A DNA stretch of 64,000 bases, taken from IMG/VR virus record IMGVR_UViG_3300028829_002484, positions 1 to 64,000 of that record; one strand, 5' to 3'. A model generated the notes under the pieces. The model had not been told where the DNA came from. It saw only the letters and a list, made by a program, of their open reading frames with translations, and searched no databases. Below are positions 26,377 to 34,738 of this stretch, one piece after another; positions within the stretch are counted from its first letter, which is position 1, and each line of letters opens with the position of its first letter. The translations under genes and the position numbers were made by a program. This DNA comes from a virus.

Positions 26377-29300
26377 AAAAGGTATTTTCTTTTTTTATTT
26401 CTAATAAGGTATCTACAGCATCTCTCATAGAATCTATATGAGATACAATCATTGTAAATTGAAATTGCGACTTTAGATACTGAAATAGATTATAAACAGA
26501 ATTTAGATTATCCGAATCCATAGTTCCCCAACCTTCATCGATTGCTAAGAAGTTAGGTGCTGGTAGGTTAGATACATTTATCAATCCCACACGCATAGCT
26601 AAAGATGATATAAATCGTTCCATACCGCTAGATAGTTCTAAAGGCCATACATTATCATCATCATATACTATATAGCAATTTATATTTTTACCATCCATTT
26701 CTAATATCATAGAAAAGTCTACAATTTGAGATAGGATATCATTTACAGCACCCTCAATTGTTGGAAGTGCTTTTGATATCAACTCATATGGAATACCATC
26801 TCTTTTTACAGCATCCATATAATATTGATAAGCAGCATACTTATCTTCTAATTCCTCTACCTTTTTGATATTAGATAATATATTTTTACGATTAGTTTCT
26901 AATACCTTTATCTCACCATTTACAGATTGTAATTTTTTATCCAACTCTTCTATAGTATGTTCTAACTCTTCCGATTCCAATTCTATAGCTTCTATTTCTT
27001 TTTGTAAACCAATATTATATTGTATATCTTTTTCTTGTTCGTGATATAAGTTTATTTTATCTTCTGTAATTGCTAATTGGCTAATTAGATTTTTCTTTCT
27101 TTCAATAGTCAACTTTTCGTCACTATCTACTTTACTGATATTAGAAGTTAGTAAACTAAATTGCTGTATACACTCATCCATTTGCTGTTTATGTGATGTT
27201 ATATGAGAAAGACCATTTATTATAGTTTCTAATTTATCTGATTCTTTGATAAATTTATCAGCTAATTTTTTATCTTGATTCAATTTCTTTTCAGTTTCCA
27301 TAGCATCCAACGTAAATGGATTACTCATACAATAAGAACAATCAGGATCATATTCTAAATTACCTAATTTATTTATTTTGTCAAGTTTGTTATGTACTTC
27401 TATTTTTAGTTTATCTATTTCAATTTGATTGTTACCCTTTTCTAAAGTATACTGTTCCAATTGGGCAAACTTTTTATCAATCTCATTTTCTTTATAGATG
27501 CTTATCTTTTCGTTTAGTTCTGTCTCTTCTACCTTGTATTGTTCTGATAGAGTTTTCAACTTCCCAACTTTATCATTAGCGTTATCTAACTCAGATGATA
27601 ATTTAGCCTTTTCTTCTTCTAACTCAGAAATATTTAAAGCTGATGTGTCTACTTTCTTTAGTTTCTTTGTCAATGATATTATTGACTTATCTACTTCTTT
27701 TTTATCAATAATGTTTTCATTTTTTTCTTTAGATAAAGATCTTGAATTAGCTCTAAAATCAACTAAAGATTCTTTTATATCTGCTAATTCTCTATCATAG
27801 TTATTATTCTTAAAAGATTTTAGTAGAGAACTCACATCAGATATTTCGTCAGCAGCTAAATTATAAAGTTGGTCAAATACACCAATACCCATAAATTGTG
27901 CAAGCAAGTCTTTTCTTTCTTTTTGTGTCTTGTCAATAAATACAGTTGAGTTTGTTTGTAGAGAAAGTGCTGTCATTATAAAGTCATCATAAGTTCCAAT
28001 AACCTTACGAATGTTTACATCAGTAGTTCGTCTTTGGTCTCCGTTCATAGAAAGTTTATCACCAGCATCATCAGTTGTCCAAAAGTCTACATCAACTTTT
28101 ACGTGACCACTTCTTAACTTTTTAGCTTTTCTTTCAATATAATATTCACAACCATCAACTTCAATTGTAGCTTTACAATAGAAAGTACTCTTTTTACTAT
28201 TCAAAACATTGAGAGCTTTATAAGCTCTAGATGATGTGTCAAATAAACAAAACGAAAGAGCATCTAATAAAGAAGATTTACCACTAGCATTTGGAGCAAA
28301 TATACCTACGATACCATTTAGTTTGGTGAAGTCAACTACATTATCTTCTCCGTATGAAAACATATTTGAAAATTCAAACTTTTTTACTTCCCAAGTCACA
28401 CCTCTCTGAACATTGTCTGCTGGAAGTATCGTGTTTAGTTCTTTATTTATTTTTTTGATATCAAGTAAAGTATTATCATCTACATAATGATTTGTTTTCA
28501 AATACTCTTCTATCAATCCATACTGATAGTCAGCATCTCTCACATTACCTACTGCTATATGTTGTCCTCTGACTTTGTCTTGTGATGTTAGAGAATCTGT
28601 TTTTGTAATAGATACTTCCTTTACACCATAAGTACTATGAATCAAAGTCATAGCTTTCTTTAGCTGTGATGGTGTGGTGTTAGATACCCTAACTCTCAAT
28701 CGAGCCTTCTTAGGTATATCGTGACAATCAGGCACCTTACCATCTTCAATATCAATTGTATAATAGCCGTAGTCATTCGGTATTTCTATGTACTCAGATG
28801 TTCTCTTTGCTACATCCCATAATAAATAACCATGCGAAAGTCCTTCTCCGTGGTTCTGTTGAACCAAACTACCACAATAGGATATAGTTTCTTTTTTATC
28901 TAGGTGCTGTCTTTTGTGGATATCTCCAAGCAGCCCCAAATCATAACCTTTGAACTTAGATATTTTCACATCAGATGGTAAATGAAAACCCAAGTCTGTT
29001 TCTGACTTATCCACTGTTCCGTGAAAGAGAACTATTTTTGTTTCACCTTCAACATCTTTAGCCTCAATATAGTCATCTTCCTTTTCCCATACATCCCATA
29101 CGACAAATTTTACATCAGCACATTTGTAGATTCCACTACGTTTGAGGTAATGTAAATTGGGATGGCGTAAATTATTTACGATTGGAGAAAGGACATCCAT
29201 TCTAGACATATTATTTAAATTACAATCGTGATTACCAGCAATCAATATTGTAGGGCAGATGTCTGCGAGATTTTTAAATAATCTAGATAACTGGTCGACT

Positions 29301-29512
29301 AATTCAGGTGACATTTCGGTTTTTGAATGAGCTATATCACCACCGATATAGACTACGGCATTATCTTTATTTTTTCTTACTTCTTCGTATGTTCTTTCAA
29401 ATACTTGTTCATACTCTTTGTGTCGCTTTAGATTACGAATCTGTATATCTGAAATATGGTGGATGTGTTTTAGTTTACGAAAAGGAACTTTTACAACAGT
29501 TTCTTTTTTCAA
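26357..29512 (-). CDS. 47-46: Fused gp47-gp46 (Mre11/SbcD-Rad50/SbcC) recombination nuclease
   Basis: This 1051-residue protein combines both subunits of the recombination exonuclease that T4 encodes as separate genes 47 and 46. Residues 1-350 are the Mre11-type metallophosphoesterase with H-I-S-D-I-Q (usual DxH is D-I-Q here), G-G-D-I-A-H, A-G-N-H-D, F-H-G and G-D-I-H. Residues about 375-1051 are Rad50-like. They have Walker A A-P-N-A-S-G-K-S-S near 404, long coiled coils, a zinc-hook C-S-Y-C near 724, and the signature L-S-S-G-M-E-R with Walker B F-L-A-I-D-E-G-W-G near 990. It processes DNA ends for recombination-dependent replication. The fusion fixes 1:1 stoichiometry. The stop overlaps a convergent plus-strand gene by 20 bases. 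Confidence 0.95.
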   Translation of the reverse strand: MKKETVVKVPFRKLKHIHHISDIQIRNLKRHKEYEQVFERTYEEVRKNKDNAVVYIGGDIAHSKTEMSPELVDQLSRLFKNLADICPTILIAGNHDCNLNNMSRMDVLSPIVNNLRHPNLHYLKRSGIYKCADVKFVVWDVWEKEDDYIEAKDVEGETKIVLFHGTVDKSETDLGFHLPSDVKISKFKGYDLGLLGDIHKRQHLDKKETISYCGSLVQQNHGEGLSHGYLLWDVAKRTSEYIEIPNDYGYYTIDIEDGKVPDCHDIPKKARLRVRVSNTTPSQLKKAMTLIHSTYGVKEVSITKTDSLTSQDKVRGQHIAVGNVRDADYQYGLIEEYLKTNHYVDDNTLLDIKKINKELNTILPADNVQRGVTWEVKKFEFSNMFSYGEDNVVDFTKLNGIVGIFAPNASGKSSLLDALSFCLFDTSSRAYKALNVLNSKKSTFYCKATIEVDGCEYYIERKAKKLRSGHVKVDVDFWTTDDAGDKLSMNGDQRRTTDVNIRKVIGTYDDFIMTALSLQTNSTVFIDKTQKERKDLLAQFMGIGVFDQLYNLAADEISDVSSLLKSFKNNNYDRELADIKESLVDFRANSRSLSKEKNENIIDKKEVDKSIISLTKKLKKVDTSALNISELEEEKAKLSSELDNANDKVGKLKTLSEQYKVEETELNEKISIYKENEIDKKFAQLEQYTLEKGNNQIEIDKLKIEVHNKLDKINKLGNLEYDPDCSYCMSNPFTLDAMETEKKLNQDKKLADKFIKESDKLETIINGLSHITSHKQQMDECIQQFSLLTSNISKVDSDEKLTIERKKNLISQLAITEDKINLYHEQEKDIQYNIGLQKEIEAIELESEELEHTIEELDKKLQSVNGEIKVLETNRKNILSNIKKVEELEDKYAAYQYYMDAVKRDGIPYELISKALPTIEGAVNDILSQIVDFSMILEMDGKNINCYIVYDDDNVWPLELSSGMERFISSLAMRVGLINVSNLPAPNFLAIDEGWGTMDSDNLNSVYNLFQYLKSQFQFTMIVSHIDSMRDAVDTLLEIKKENTFSNVHFD

Positions 29513-29730
29513 GAATTATCCTTTATGAATTTTTTCACTTTTGTTATTTTATTGTCTGGTACTATAATATCCCAAGCAGTTTCTTTCTTAAAAGAACCAC
29601 TCTCATAATAAATAGTCACAGATTTTCCCAAATCAAAATTTATTTTTACTTTTTTACAAAGTTCTTTATCTGTAAAGTGTACTTTCCACTCACCATCGTT
29701 AAATTTCCATATATCGTTTTTTCTTACCAT
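29509..29730 (-). CDS. Small hypothetical protein between primase and gp47-46
   Basis: A 73-residue protein, MVRKNDIWKFNDGEWKVHFTDKELCKKVKINFDLGKSVTIYY..., predicted mainly beta with one basic helix at the end. It overlaps the primase gene by 32 bases and the gp47-46 gene by four (ATGA), so it is translated as part of the replication-recombination operon. No family is recognised and no catalytic motif is visible. A role as accessory factor of replication or recombination is guessed from context. Confidence 0.65.
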   Translation of the reverse strand: MVRKNDIWKFNDGEWKVHFTDKELCKKVKINFDLGKSVTIYYESGSFKKETAWDIIVPDNKITKVKKFIKDNS

Positions 29731-30646
29731 TTAGCCTCATCCTAATAAAATCAGAAAAAGTTGTTTTGCCTACACCTTTTATAAGATTTGTAACTGATTC
29801 AAATCCCATATCTGATGGATCTTTATCTGTTAGTTTAACATAATAAACATTTATACCATTTCTCATAAGTTTGTCTGTAATTCTTATTGAGTCTTTTACG
29901 GCATCGTTGTCTAATAATATATATATCTCATTGACCTTTTTTTCGTATATTTTTTTCATTAGCGAATTTGGTAGAGTTTTACCAAATAATGGAATAGCAT
30001 TTCTTTTTATGGCTATAGCATCAAATATACCCTCACATAATACAATAGGCTCGTCCCAATTTATAAATAAATCCAAACCAACAACATCTTTAGATACTGG
30101 TGGATTTTTGTATTTCATCCCGCCATCAAAAATACTTCTGGCTATAAAATAGTTTAGTTCTCCAGTATCATCATAAGATGGTACGATTATTCTATTTCCA
30201 TATAAGCCACTTTCACAATAACCAATATTGTATCTAATAATATCACACATCTCTATCTTTCTTTTTTTCAAATGTACTAATGCGTGTTTTTTGACAATAC
30301 TATTATCACTTTCCCAAAGTGGCTTGTACTCATCAGGTAATCTTAGAACTTTTTGCTTGACATCATCACGATTTGATGATAGTGATAGTGATTTTTTTGG
30401 GGAGCCAACTAATTCTGATAGTTCTTCAAAGTGTTCTCTACTAGCTTTTAGTTTTTTGAGTAACTGAAATAGGTTATGTCCACCTTGATTAGAAACCCAA
30501 CAATGCCATTTGCCAGTTTTTACATTTATCTGTAGTTTTGGTTTATGATGATGTACAAATGGAGACCACCAAACATATTCATTTAGTTTCTTTACAGGCC
30601 TACCATTGTTACCTATTACTCTATTTAGTAGATTTGTTATTTTCAT
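29699..30646 (-). CDS. 61: DNA primase, gp61-like
   Basis: This 315-residue protein is the primase that lays RNA primers for lagging-strand synthesis. The N-terminal zinc-binding/CHC2-like region (W-W-S-P-F-V-H-H-H-K-P-K and W-H-C-W-V-S-N-Q-G-G, residues about 26-56) recognises template. The catalytic Toprim domain contains L-C-E-G-I-F-D-A-I-A-I near 203-213, I-L-L-D-N-D-A near 244-250 and D-K-D-P-S-D-M near 275-281. Length is close to T4 gp61 (342). It overlaps the upstream nuclease gene by 26 bases and the downstream small gene by 32, so the operon is tightly coupled. Confidence 0.92.
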   Translation of the reverse strand: MKITNLLNRVIGNNGRPVKKLNEYVWWSPFVHHHKPKLQINVKTGKWHCWVSNQGGHNLFQLLKKLKASREHFEELSELVGSPKKSLSLSSNRDDVKQKVLRLPDEYKPLWESDNSIVKKHALVHLKKRKIEMCDIIRYNIGYCESGLYGNRIIVPSYDDTGELNYFIARSIFDGGMKYKNPPVSKDVVGLDLFINWDEPIVLCEGIFDAIAIKRNAIPLFGKTLPNSLMKKIYEKKVNEIYILLDNDAVKDSIRITDKLMRNGINVYYVKLTDKDPSDMGFESVTNLIKGVGKTTFSDFIRMRLNGKKKRYMEI

Positions 30647-30974
30647 TTATTAGTTCTATAAATTTCTCAATGTTTATGACAGCATATGTCTTACTTCTGT
30701 TTCTTTTAAATATCAATACAGGATCGTAAACACCACAATTTTTTTCTGCTTGTTGTAAAGAATCCCAAATATTTAGTTTTTCTTGATTCTTACACTCAAA
30801 TGAATATGGTATTAGTCTACGAGCTGCAGGAGAAAGGACGATATCCTCACCACTCACTCCCATTATTTGTGAACCAATGTCATCTGGTTCTAAGTCTGAA
30901 AATGTTTCTAATAGTAAGTCTCTTACATTATTTTGTAATCTCTTACCTTTGTTCTTTGCGCTTCTTGTTTTCAT
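30621..30974 (-). CDS. PD-(D/E)XK nuclease (phage endonuclease / resolvase-like)
   Basis: This 117-residue protein starts M-K-T-R-S-A-K-N-K-G-K-R-L-Q and carries G-E-D-I-V-L-S-P followed by F-E-C-K-N (residues about 43-66). That is the D...E-x-K metal site of PD-(D/E)XK nucleases, with W-D-S-L-Q-Q-A-E behind it as the usual helix. I recognise the pattern from a small nuclease common in phages and related to Holliday-junction-resolvase-like enzymes. It heads the primase/gp47-46 operon, so cutting of branched or replicated DNA is a likely role. Upstream lies a 215-base gap with direct repeats. Confidence 0.82.
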   Translation of the reverse strand: MKTRSAKNKGKRLQNNVRDLLLETFSDLEPDDIGSQIMGVSGEDIVLSPAARRLIPYSFECKNQEKLNIWDSLQQAEKNCGVYDPVLIFKRNRSKTYAVINIEKFIELINENNKSTK

Positions 30975-31189
30975 ATTTATCTCTATTATTTCTTCCTGGT
31001 ACTTGTTAATACTTGTCTTGCTTGCCTTGCTTATCTTGCTTGCTACCTGGTTAAGTACTTAAGCCATTATTTGTCAAAAAGGTCAAACGGTTCTTGTATA
31101 AAAAACTTTCTGTGATTTTTTATATAACCAGAAATTAATAATATTATTAGTAATATATATTACAGAATTATTTGTTAATCAAAAATATT
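30975..31189. other. Largest intergenic gap: direct repeats and a 12-base palindrome
   Basis: No gene is seen on either strand. Bases 31011-31043 hold short imperfect direct repeats (minus strand GCAAGCAAGAyAAG, twice). They are flanked by similar CCTGG-containing segments at 30995-31008 and 31045-31055. A perfect palindrome TTAAGTACTTAA lies at 31051-31062. The rest (31063-31189) is very A/T-rich. The gap lies upstream of the nuclease-primase operon, so it may hold its promoter, an origin or a protein-binding site. I see no promoter of the TAGCTTTA type and no TATTTATA box. Confidence 0.5.
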
Positions 31190-31909
31190 TTACAACCACT
31201 TAGATAATTCTTTTCTTGCAAATCTTTCAGCCTTCTCTTCCCACTTATTATCGTCATGTGGGTCTAATCCTTTGTAGGTAGCCATTGTTCCAGCCTGAGT
31301 ATATTTTTTTATATACTTTTTGACTCCTAATCTTTTAGCATCAAGTGCATGACCTATTTCATGCAGTATTGTCAATAGGAACTCTTTTACAGATGGGTAT
31401 GACCTTCTTAGAGTTACAGTATCTATTTCAGGTACATACTCTCCAAAATCTTTTCCGCTTCCAAACTTTACTTTAGACTTCAGCCCATACTGCTTTACTA
31501 AGTTTGTAGCTACATCTAAATAATCTATTCTTTCCAATAAACTAAACTTCATAGCTTTACTGTAATTTGACTCTTCAATTTTATCAGTATTTTGTGTCTC
31601 AAAATCTTCATCAGCAATCCAATCTTCCCAACTTTCAAAATGTGCTTCAAAATCATCATTGATATCATTGACGAATGCTGTTTTAGTTACACTAAATTGT
31701 TCCTCTCCATCTTCACCATAAATGAAATCAGCTTCTGGAAAAGAAGTTTGAGTGTAACCACCCCTTTCATACCAAGGTTCAGGTCTTCCTTGTAATATAC
31801 CTAAAGTTCTTTTCTCTTTACCTTTTATAAATCCAGTATCAGGTTCACCTGAATCAGCAGAATAGCCTGGAACATTAGATACTTCCCACAGTTTCTTAAA
31901 TTTACCCAC
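31190..31909 (-). CDS. Zinc metallopeptidase-like protein (HExxH)
   Basis: This 239-residue protein contains T-I-L-H-E-I-G-H-A-L-D at about residues 185-195, the HExxH zinc site of gluzincin-type metallopeptidases. A downstream E-E-K-A-E-R-F-A helix supplies the likely third ligand. The N-terminal 100 residues are acidic and probably flexible (VPGYSADSGEPDTGFIKGKEKRT...). It overlaps the previous structural gene by one base and ends the baseplate operon. It may process a virion protein or act on the cell surface. No signal peptide is present, so cytoplasmic or virion-associated action is more likely. Confidence 0.8.
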   Translation of the reverse strand: MGKFKKLWEVSNVPGYSADSGEPDTGFIKGKEKRTLGILQGRPEPWYERGGYTQTSFPEADFIYGEDGEEQFSVTKTAFVNDINDDFEAHFESWEDWIADEDFETQNTDKIEESNYSKAMKFSLLERIDYLDVATNLVKQYGLKSKVKFGSGKDFGEYVPEIDTVTLRRSYPSVKEFLLTILHEIGHALDAKRLGVKKYIKKYTQAGTMATYKGLDPHDDNKWEEKAERFARKELSKWL

Positions 31910-32931
31910 TATAAATCGAACCTAACAACAATTCCCAAAGACAGATCCTTTTCGTTCTTTATGGGTGCTGATAGTTGTCCTATCGCTATAAGTTGGTTGA
32001 AGTCGTTATACAACCCAACTTTAGTTACATATGGTCTAAATTCGGAATGTGTGACGAAATTTTCATATGAATCAGCAGCTGTATATGAATTATTAAATGA
32101 GCCTGATTTAGCAGTTGCATGTCCTGGTGGAAACAATTTCCACGCATCAGCACCTGTAACACTTATACTACCACTTCGTTCTTTAGTAGCAGTTATGTTC
32201 ATCGTACCATTGAATTCATTTTCACCAACTACACAAGTATATTCATACTCTCTAATAGTTTGTTGAGCTTTATATCTCAAAGAAAATCCATCAGTACCTT
32301 CTTTCTGACCAACATCGATATACTTACTTCCAGTATCTGTCATAACAATTATGCCGTGTTCGTAAAAAACATTACCAACTACAGATCCTGTAGTAGCTGT
32401 TATTTGAGTAAAATCAAATTTCCCATTAGCTAAACTACCACTTCTAAATTTAGCATATGAAGCTGAATAATTATTATCATATAAATTACCATCACCATCG
32501 TCTTTTATAGTTAGCGTAGTCTCTCCGCTGTCATCTGACAACGTAATAGATTTTGGTTTTATTCTCTCACCAAATAAATTTTGAGGAACAGAAATTATTG
32601 ATGCTGATTTATGTAAGTGTCTATATTGTTTATCATTATTAGCACCAAAGTTATCGTATGGATTCAGTTCCGTCCAGTCCTTTGGTGTAGACGCATTTAT
32701 CTGATTATAATACATTTTATTTATCATAGCCCAAGAAGGACCTGAATAGAATGAAGCACTATTTGGATAAACTTTTACATTAGCAGAACCTGTTAGAAAG
32801 TTATGTAAACTGCCACTAATTGCTCTAAATGAATATACACCACTCCCACTATCAGTATTGGAAACAGTAAATTCCTTACCAACTTTGAATGGTGTTATTC
32901 TTATATCGCCTGGGTCTAGTGTCTTAAACAT
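31909..32931 (-). CDS. Tail/baseplate structural protein A (paralogue pair)
   Basis: This 340-residue, beta-rich protein is rich in Ser, Gly, Thr and Asn. Its C-terminus (Y-V-T-K-V-G-L-Y-N-D-F-N-Q-L-I-A-I-G-Q-L-S-A-P-I-K) matches the end of the next gene upstream (F-V-T-Q-V-G-L-Y-N-D-S-N-E-L-L-A-V-A-K-L-S-K-P-L-L-K). Both are exactly 340 residues, so they are diverged paralogues. I recognise this family from structural modules of marine T4-like phages but know no specific role. Position downstream of the 2279-residue tail protein suggests a baseplate or tail-tip component. Confidence 0.78.
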   Translation of the reverse strand: MFKTLDPGDIRITPFKVGKEFTVSNTDSGSGVYSFRAISGSLHNFLTGSANVKVYPNSASFYSGPSWAMINKMYYNQINASTPKDWTELNPYDNFGANNDKQYRHLHKSASIISVPQNLFGERIKPKSITLSDDSGETTLTIKDDGDGNLYDNNYSASYAKFRSGSLANGKFDFTQITATTGSVVGNVFYEHGIIVMTDTGSKYIDVGQKEGTDGFSLRYKAQQTIREYEYTCVVGENEFNGTMNITATKERSGSISVTGADAWKLFPPGHATAKSGSFNNSYTAADSYENFVTHSEFRPYVTKVGLYNDFNQLIAIGQLSAPIKNEKDLSLGIVVRFDL

Positions 32932-32949
32932 GACCTAATATCTCCCAGT

Positions 32950-33972
32950 TTAGAAATCTAATTTGACTTTTATAAGAGCTTCTCTCGAAAACGATTTCAA
33001 TAGTGGTTTACTTAATTTAGCAACTGCTAACAATTCATTAGAGTCATTATACAATCCCACTTGCGTTACAAAAGACTTTGGATTTTTATAATAGCTTGGA
33101 ACAGAAAACGAACCATCTGATGCTGTAGCAAAAGTTGGATTAGAACTAAAATTAAATTCCTGATTAGGTACTCTCACGAAATAATGCTGTGAAGTAATCA
33201 CTTCTTCTCTACGAGCCTGAAAGTGAGAACCAGATGCAATCTTTGAAAATAATTTGAATGAATTGTCTCCGTTTGTATTGGAAGTAATATTAGTAGCCAA
33301 GGAAGCACTTGTATTTAGTACAGGTCCATTGAATATCAATATTCCCAAATCAGGATAAAATAGTCCATAAGCACCACCCTGTTGATTAGCTGCTGTTGTC
33401 TTAGTTACAGCAACACCACTAGCAATAGAACCACTAACAATATTGAATACTCTACCACCTTGATTTACAGTTGGATTAGTAGTAGCACCACTATCGTCAA
33501 TAAATCGTAAAGTTTTACCACCAGCATTACCTAATCTTAGCTCCCAATTGCCTGGATCCATTTTTTCTCTCAAAAACTCTCTGCTAACAGATAAAGCATA
33601 CACATACTTTGGTGTTGTATGGTCTCCACTACCAGCAAAAGTAAATTGGTTTTCGTTAGGACCTAATAAAGTATTTGATAATTGACGATATATAACAGCA
33701 GATGCTCTATTACCATCGACTCCTTTAGCACCTAAAGAACCACTTCCATTGAAGTGACCAAAGGCTACTGAAAATTGAGTTTTTCTAGCTGTTGTAGTTG
33801 ATGGAGATCCGAAAACATCTAAATAATGTTCGCCAGAACTACCTGATTGAACTGATGATGTGTAAAAAGCAGTTAATGTTCCTGAACCATTTTCCCACAT
33901 TCCTGAGGAAACAGTATCTTTTACGTTACTTATTACATCACTATCGGAATTGAATAATTTATAAATTGCCAT
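32950..33972 (-). CDS. Tail/baseplate structural protein B (paralogue pair)
   Basis: This 340-residue protein opens MAIYKLFNSDSDVISNVKDTVSSGMWENGSG and is mostly beta-strand with Ser/Gly/Asn-rich loops. The last 40 residues share the V-T-x-V-G-L-Y-N-D-x-N-x-L-x-A motif with the neighbouring 340-residue gene, which marks a tandem duplication. The gene follows a 225-residue structural gene by ten bases and precedes its paralogue by 18. No enzymatic motif is present. Structural role in the tail tip or baseplate is inferred from composition, neighbours and recurrence of this family in similar phages. Confidence 0.78.
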   Translation of the reverse strand: MAIYKLFNSDSDVISNVKDTVSSGMWENGSGTLTAFYTSSVQSGSSGEHYLDVFGSPSTTTARKTQFSVAFGHFNGSGSLGAKGVDGNRASAVIYRQLSNTLLGPNENQFTFAGSGDHTTPKYVYALSVSREFLREKMDPGNWELRLGNAGGKTLRFIDDSGATTNPTVNQGGRVFNIVSGSIASGVAVTKTTAANQQGGAYGLFYPDLGILIFNGPVLNTSASLATNITSNTNGDNSFKLFSKIASGSHFQARREEVITSQHYFVRVPNQEFNFSSNPTFATASDGSFSVPSYYKNPKSFVTQVGLYNDSNELLAVAKLSKPLLKSFSREALIKVKLDF

Positions 33973-33982
33973 TATCTACTCC

Positions 33983-34660
33983 TTAACCTGCGGCTGTCAA
34001 CGTACCAGTCAATCTGACCGCGTTAGTAATTGTTATCGAACTCGTAGCACCAGTATCATTTCCAATAACTGTTAGTTGTGTTGACTTACCACCTACAGGA
34101 GTTGACTGAGGTAAAGGTAGTAAACTTAATCTAACAGAATTAGCAACTACAGTTTTACTATTTGGTGCATCATCTTCTCCTAAAAAGAAAGGTGTAGTAG
34201 CACCTGGTGCTCCAGCACCACCTCCTGTAGCCACATTCATAGTTACTACAGATTGATCATGTAGTATGAATGTATAACTTGTGTCGTTTACATTTGTTGT
34301 TGTAGCTTGTACCACAATAGCTGACTGATTCAATCCACCAGCTGCAGTAAATGTTACTGAGTTTGGATTTACATTGAGAACCGGCATTCTAGCTGTATTC
34401 TTTGGTAGTGTTACCAATTTATACCTCATTACATGATTCTCATCAGAAAAAGCTTCTAATAGTGGCATATTTTCAATTGTTTTACCATAAAAGTCACTTC
34501 CGTTAGGATGCGTTACATCCCAAAGTCTGTAGTCCACCTCATCATCAGATAGAGCAAATTTTGTAATATTGAAAGCATCAGTTCCCTGAGCTAGCAACTC
34601 CCTACCTTTTTTAGTGAGTATAGCGTCTACGGTTATGGTAGCGTTGTTTAAGAATCCCAT
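33983..34660 (-). CDS. Tail/baseplate structural protein
   Basis: This 225-residue protein opens MGFLNNATITVDAILTKKGRELLAQG...FNITKFALSDDEVDYRLWD. I recognise this opening from structural proteins in marine T4-like phages; it resembles small baseplate or fibre-attachment proteins. Residues about 85-225 are an immunoglobulin-like beta domain (NVNPNSVTFTAAGGLNQSAIVVQATTTN...). It is the first gene after the 78-base gap behind the giant baseplate gene. That gap carries a TATTTATA box enclosed by an ATTGTG/CACAAT inverted repeat, so it likely starts a transcript. Ribosome site AGGAGT precedes ATG. Confidence 0.78.
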   Translation of the reverse strand: MGFLNNATITVDAILTKKGRELLAQGTDAFNITKFALSDDEVDYRLWDVTHPNGSDFYGKTIENMPLLEAFSDENHVMRYKLVTLPKNTARMPVLNVNPNSVTFTAAGGLNQSAIVVQATTTNVNDTSYTFILHDQSVVTMNVATGGGAGAPGATTPFFLGEDDAPNSKTVVANSVRLSLLPLPQSTPVGGKSTQLTVIGNDTGATSSITITNAVRLTGTLTAAG

Positions 34661-34705
34661 ATCTTACTCCTAATATTTTTTGTATGTTTGGATTGTGGTA
34701 TCATA

Positions 34706-34713
34706 TATAAATA
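34706..34713 (-). promoter_or_regulatory. TATTTATA box, 45 bases before the gene starting at 34660
   Basis: Exact octamer in the coding direction, between the arms of an ATTGTG ... CACAAT inverted repeat, in the only gap of the 31-48 kb structural block between 31.2 and 45.9 kb. It is the most distant of the eight copies from its start codon. Promoter role inferred. Confidence 0.5.
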
Positions 34714-34738
34714 TCACAATATTAAATTTTTCATTTTT

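Noticed and set aside
30877-31062. Plus-strand frame of 61 residues over the repeat-bearing gap
   Set aside because: Leucine/serine-rich product arises from the CTTG repeats; it overlaps the nuclease gene antisense and has no ribosome site.
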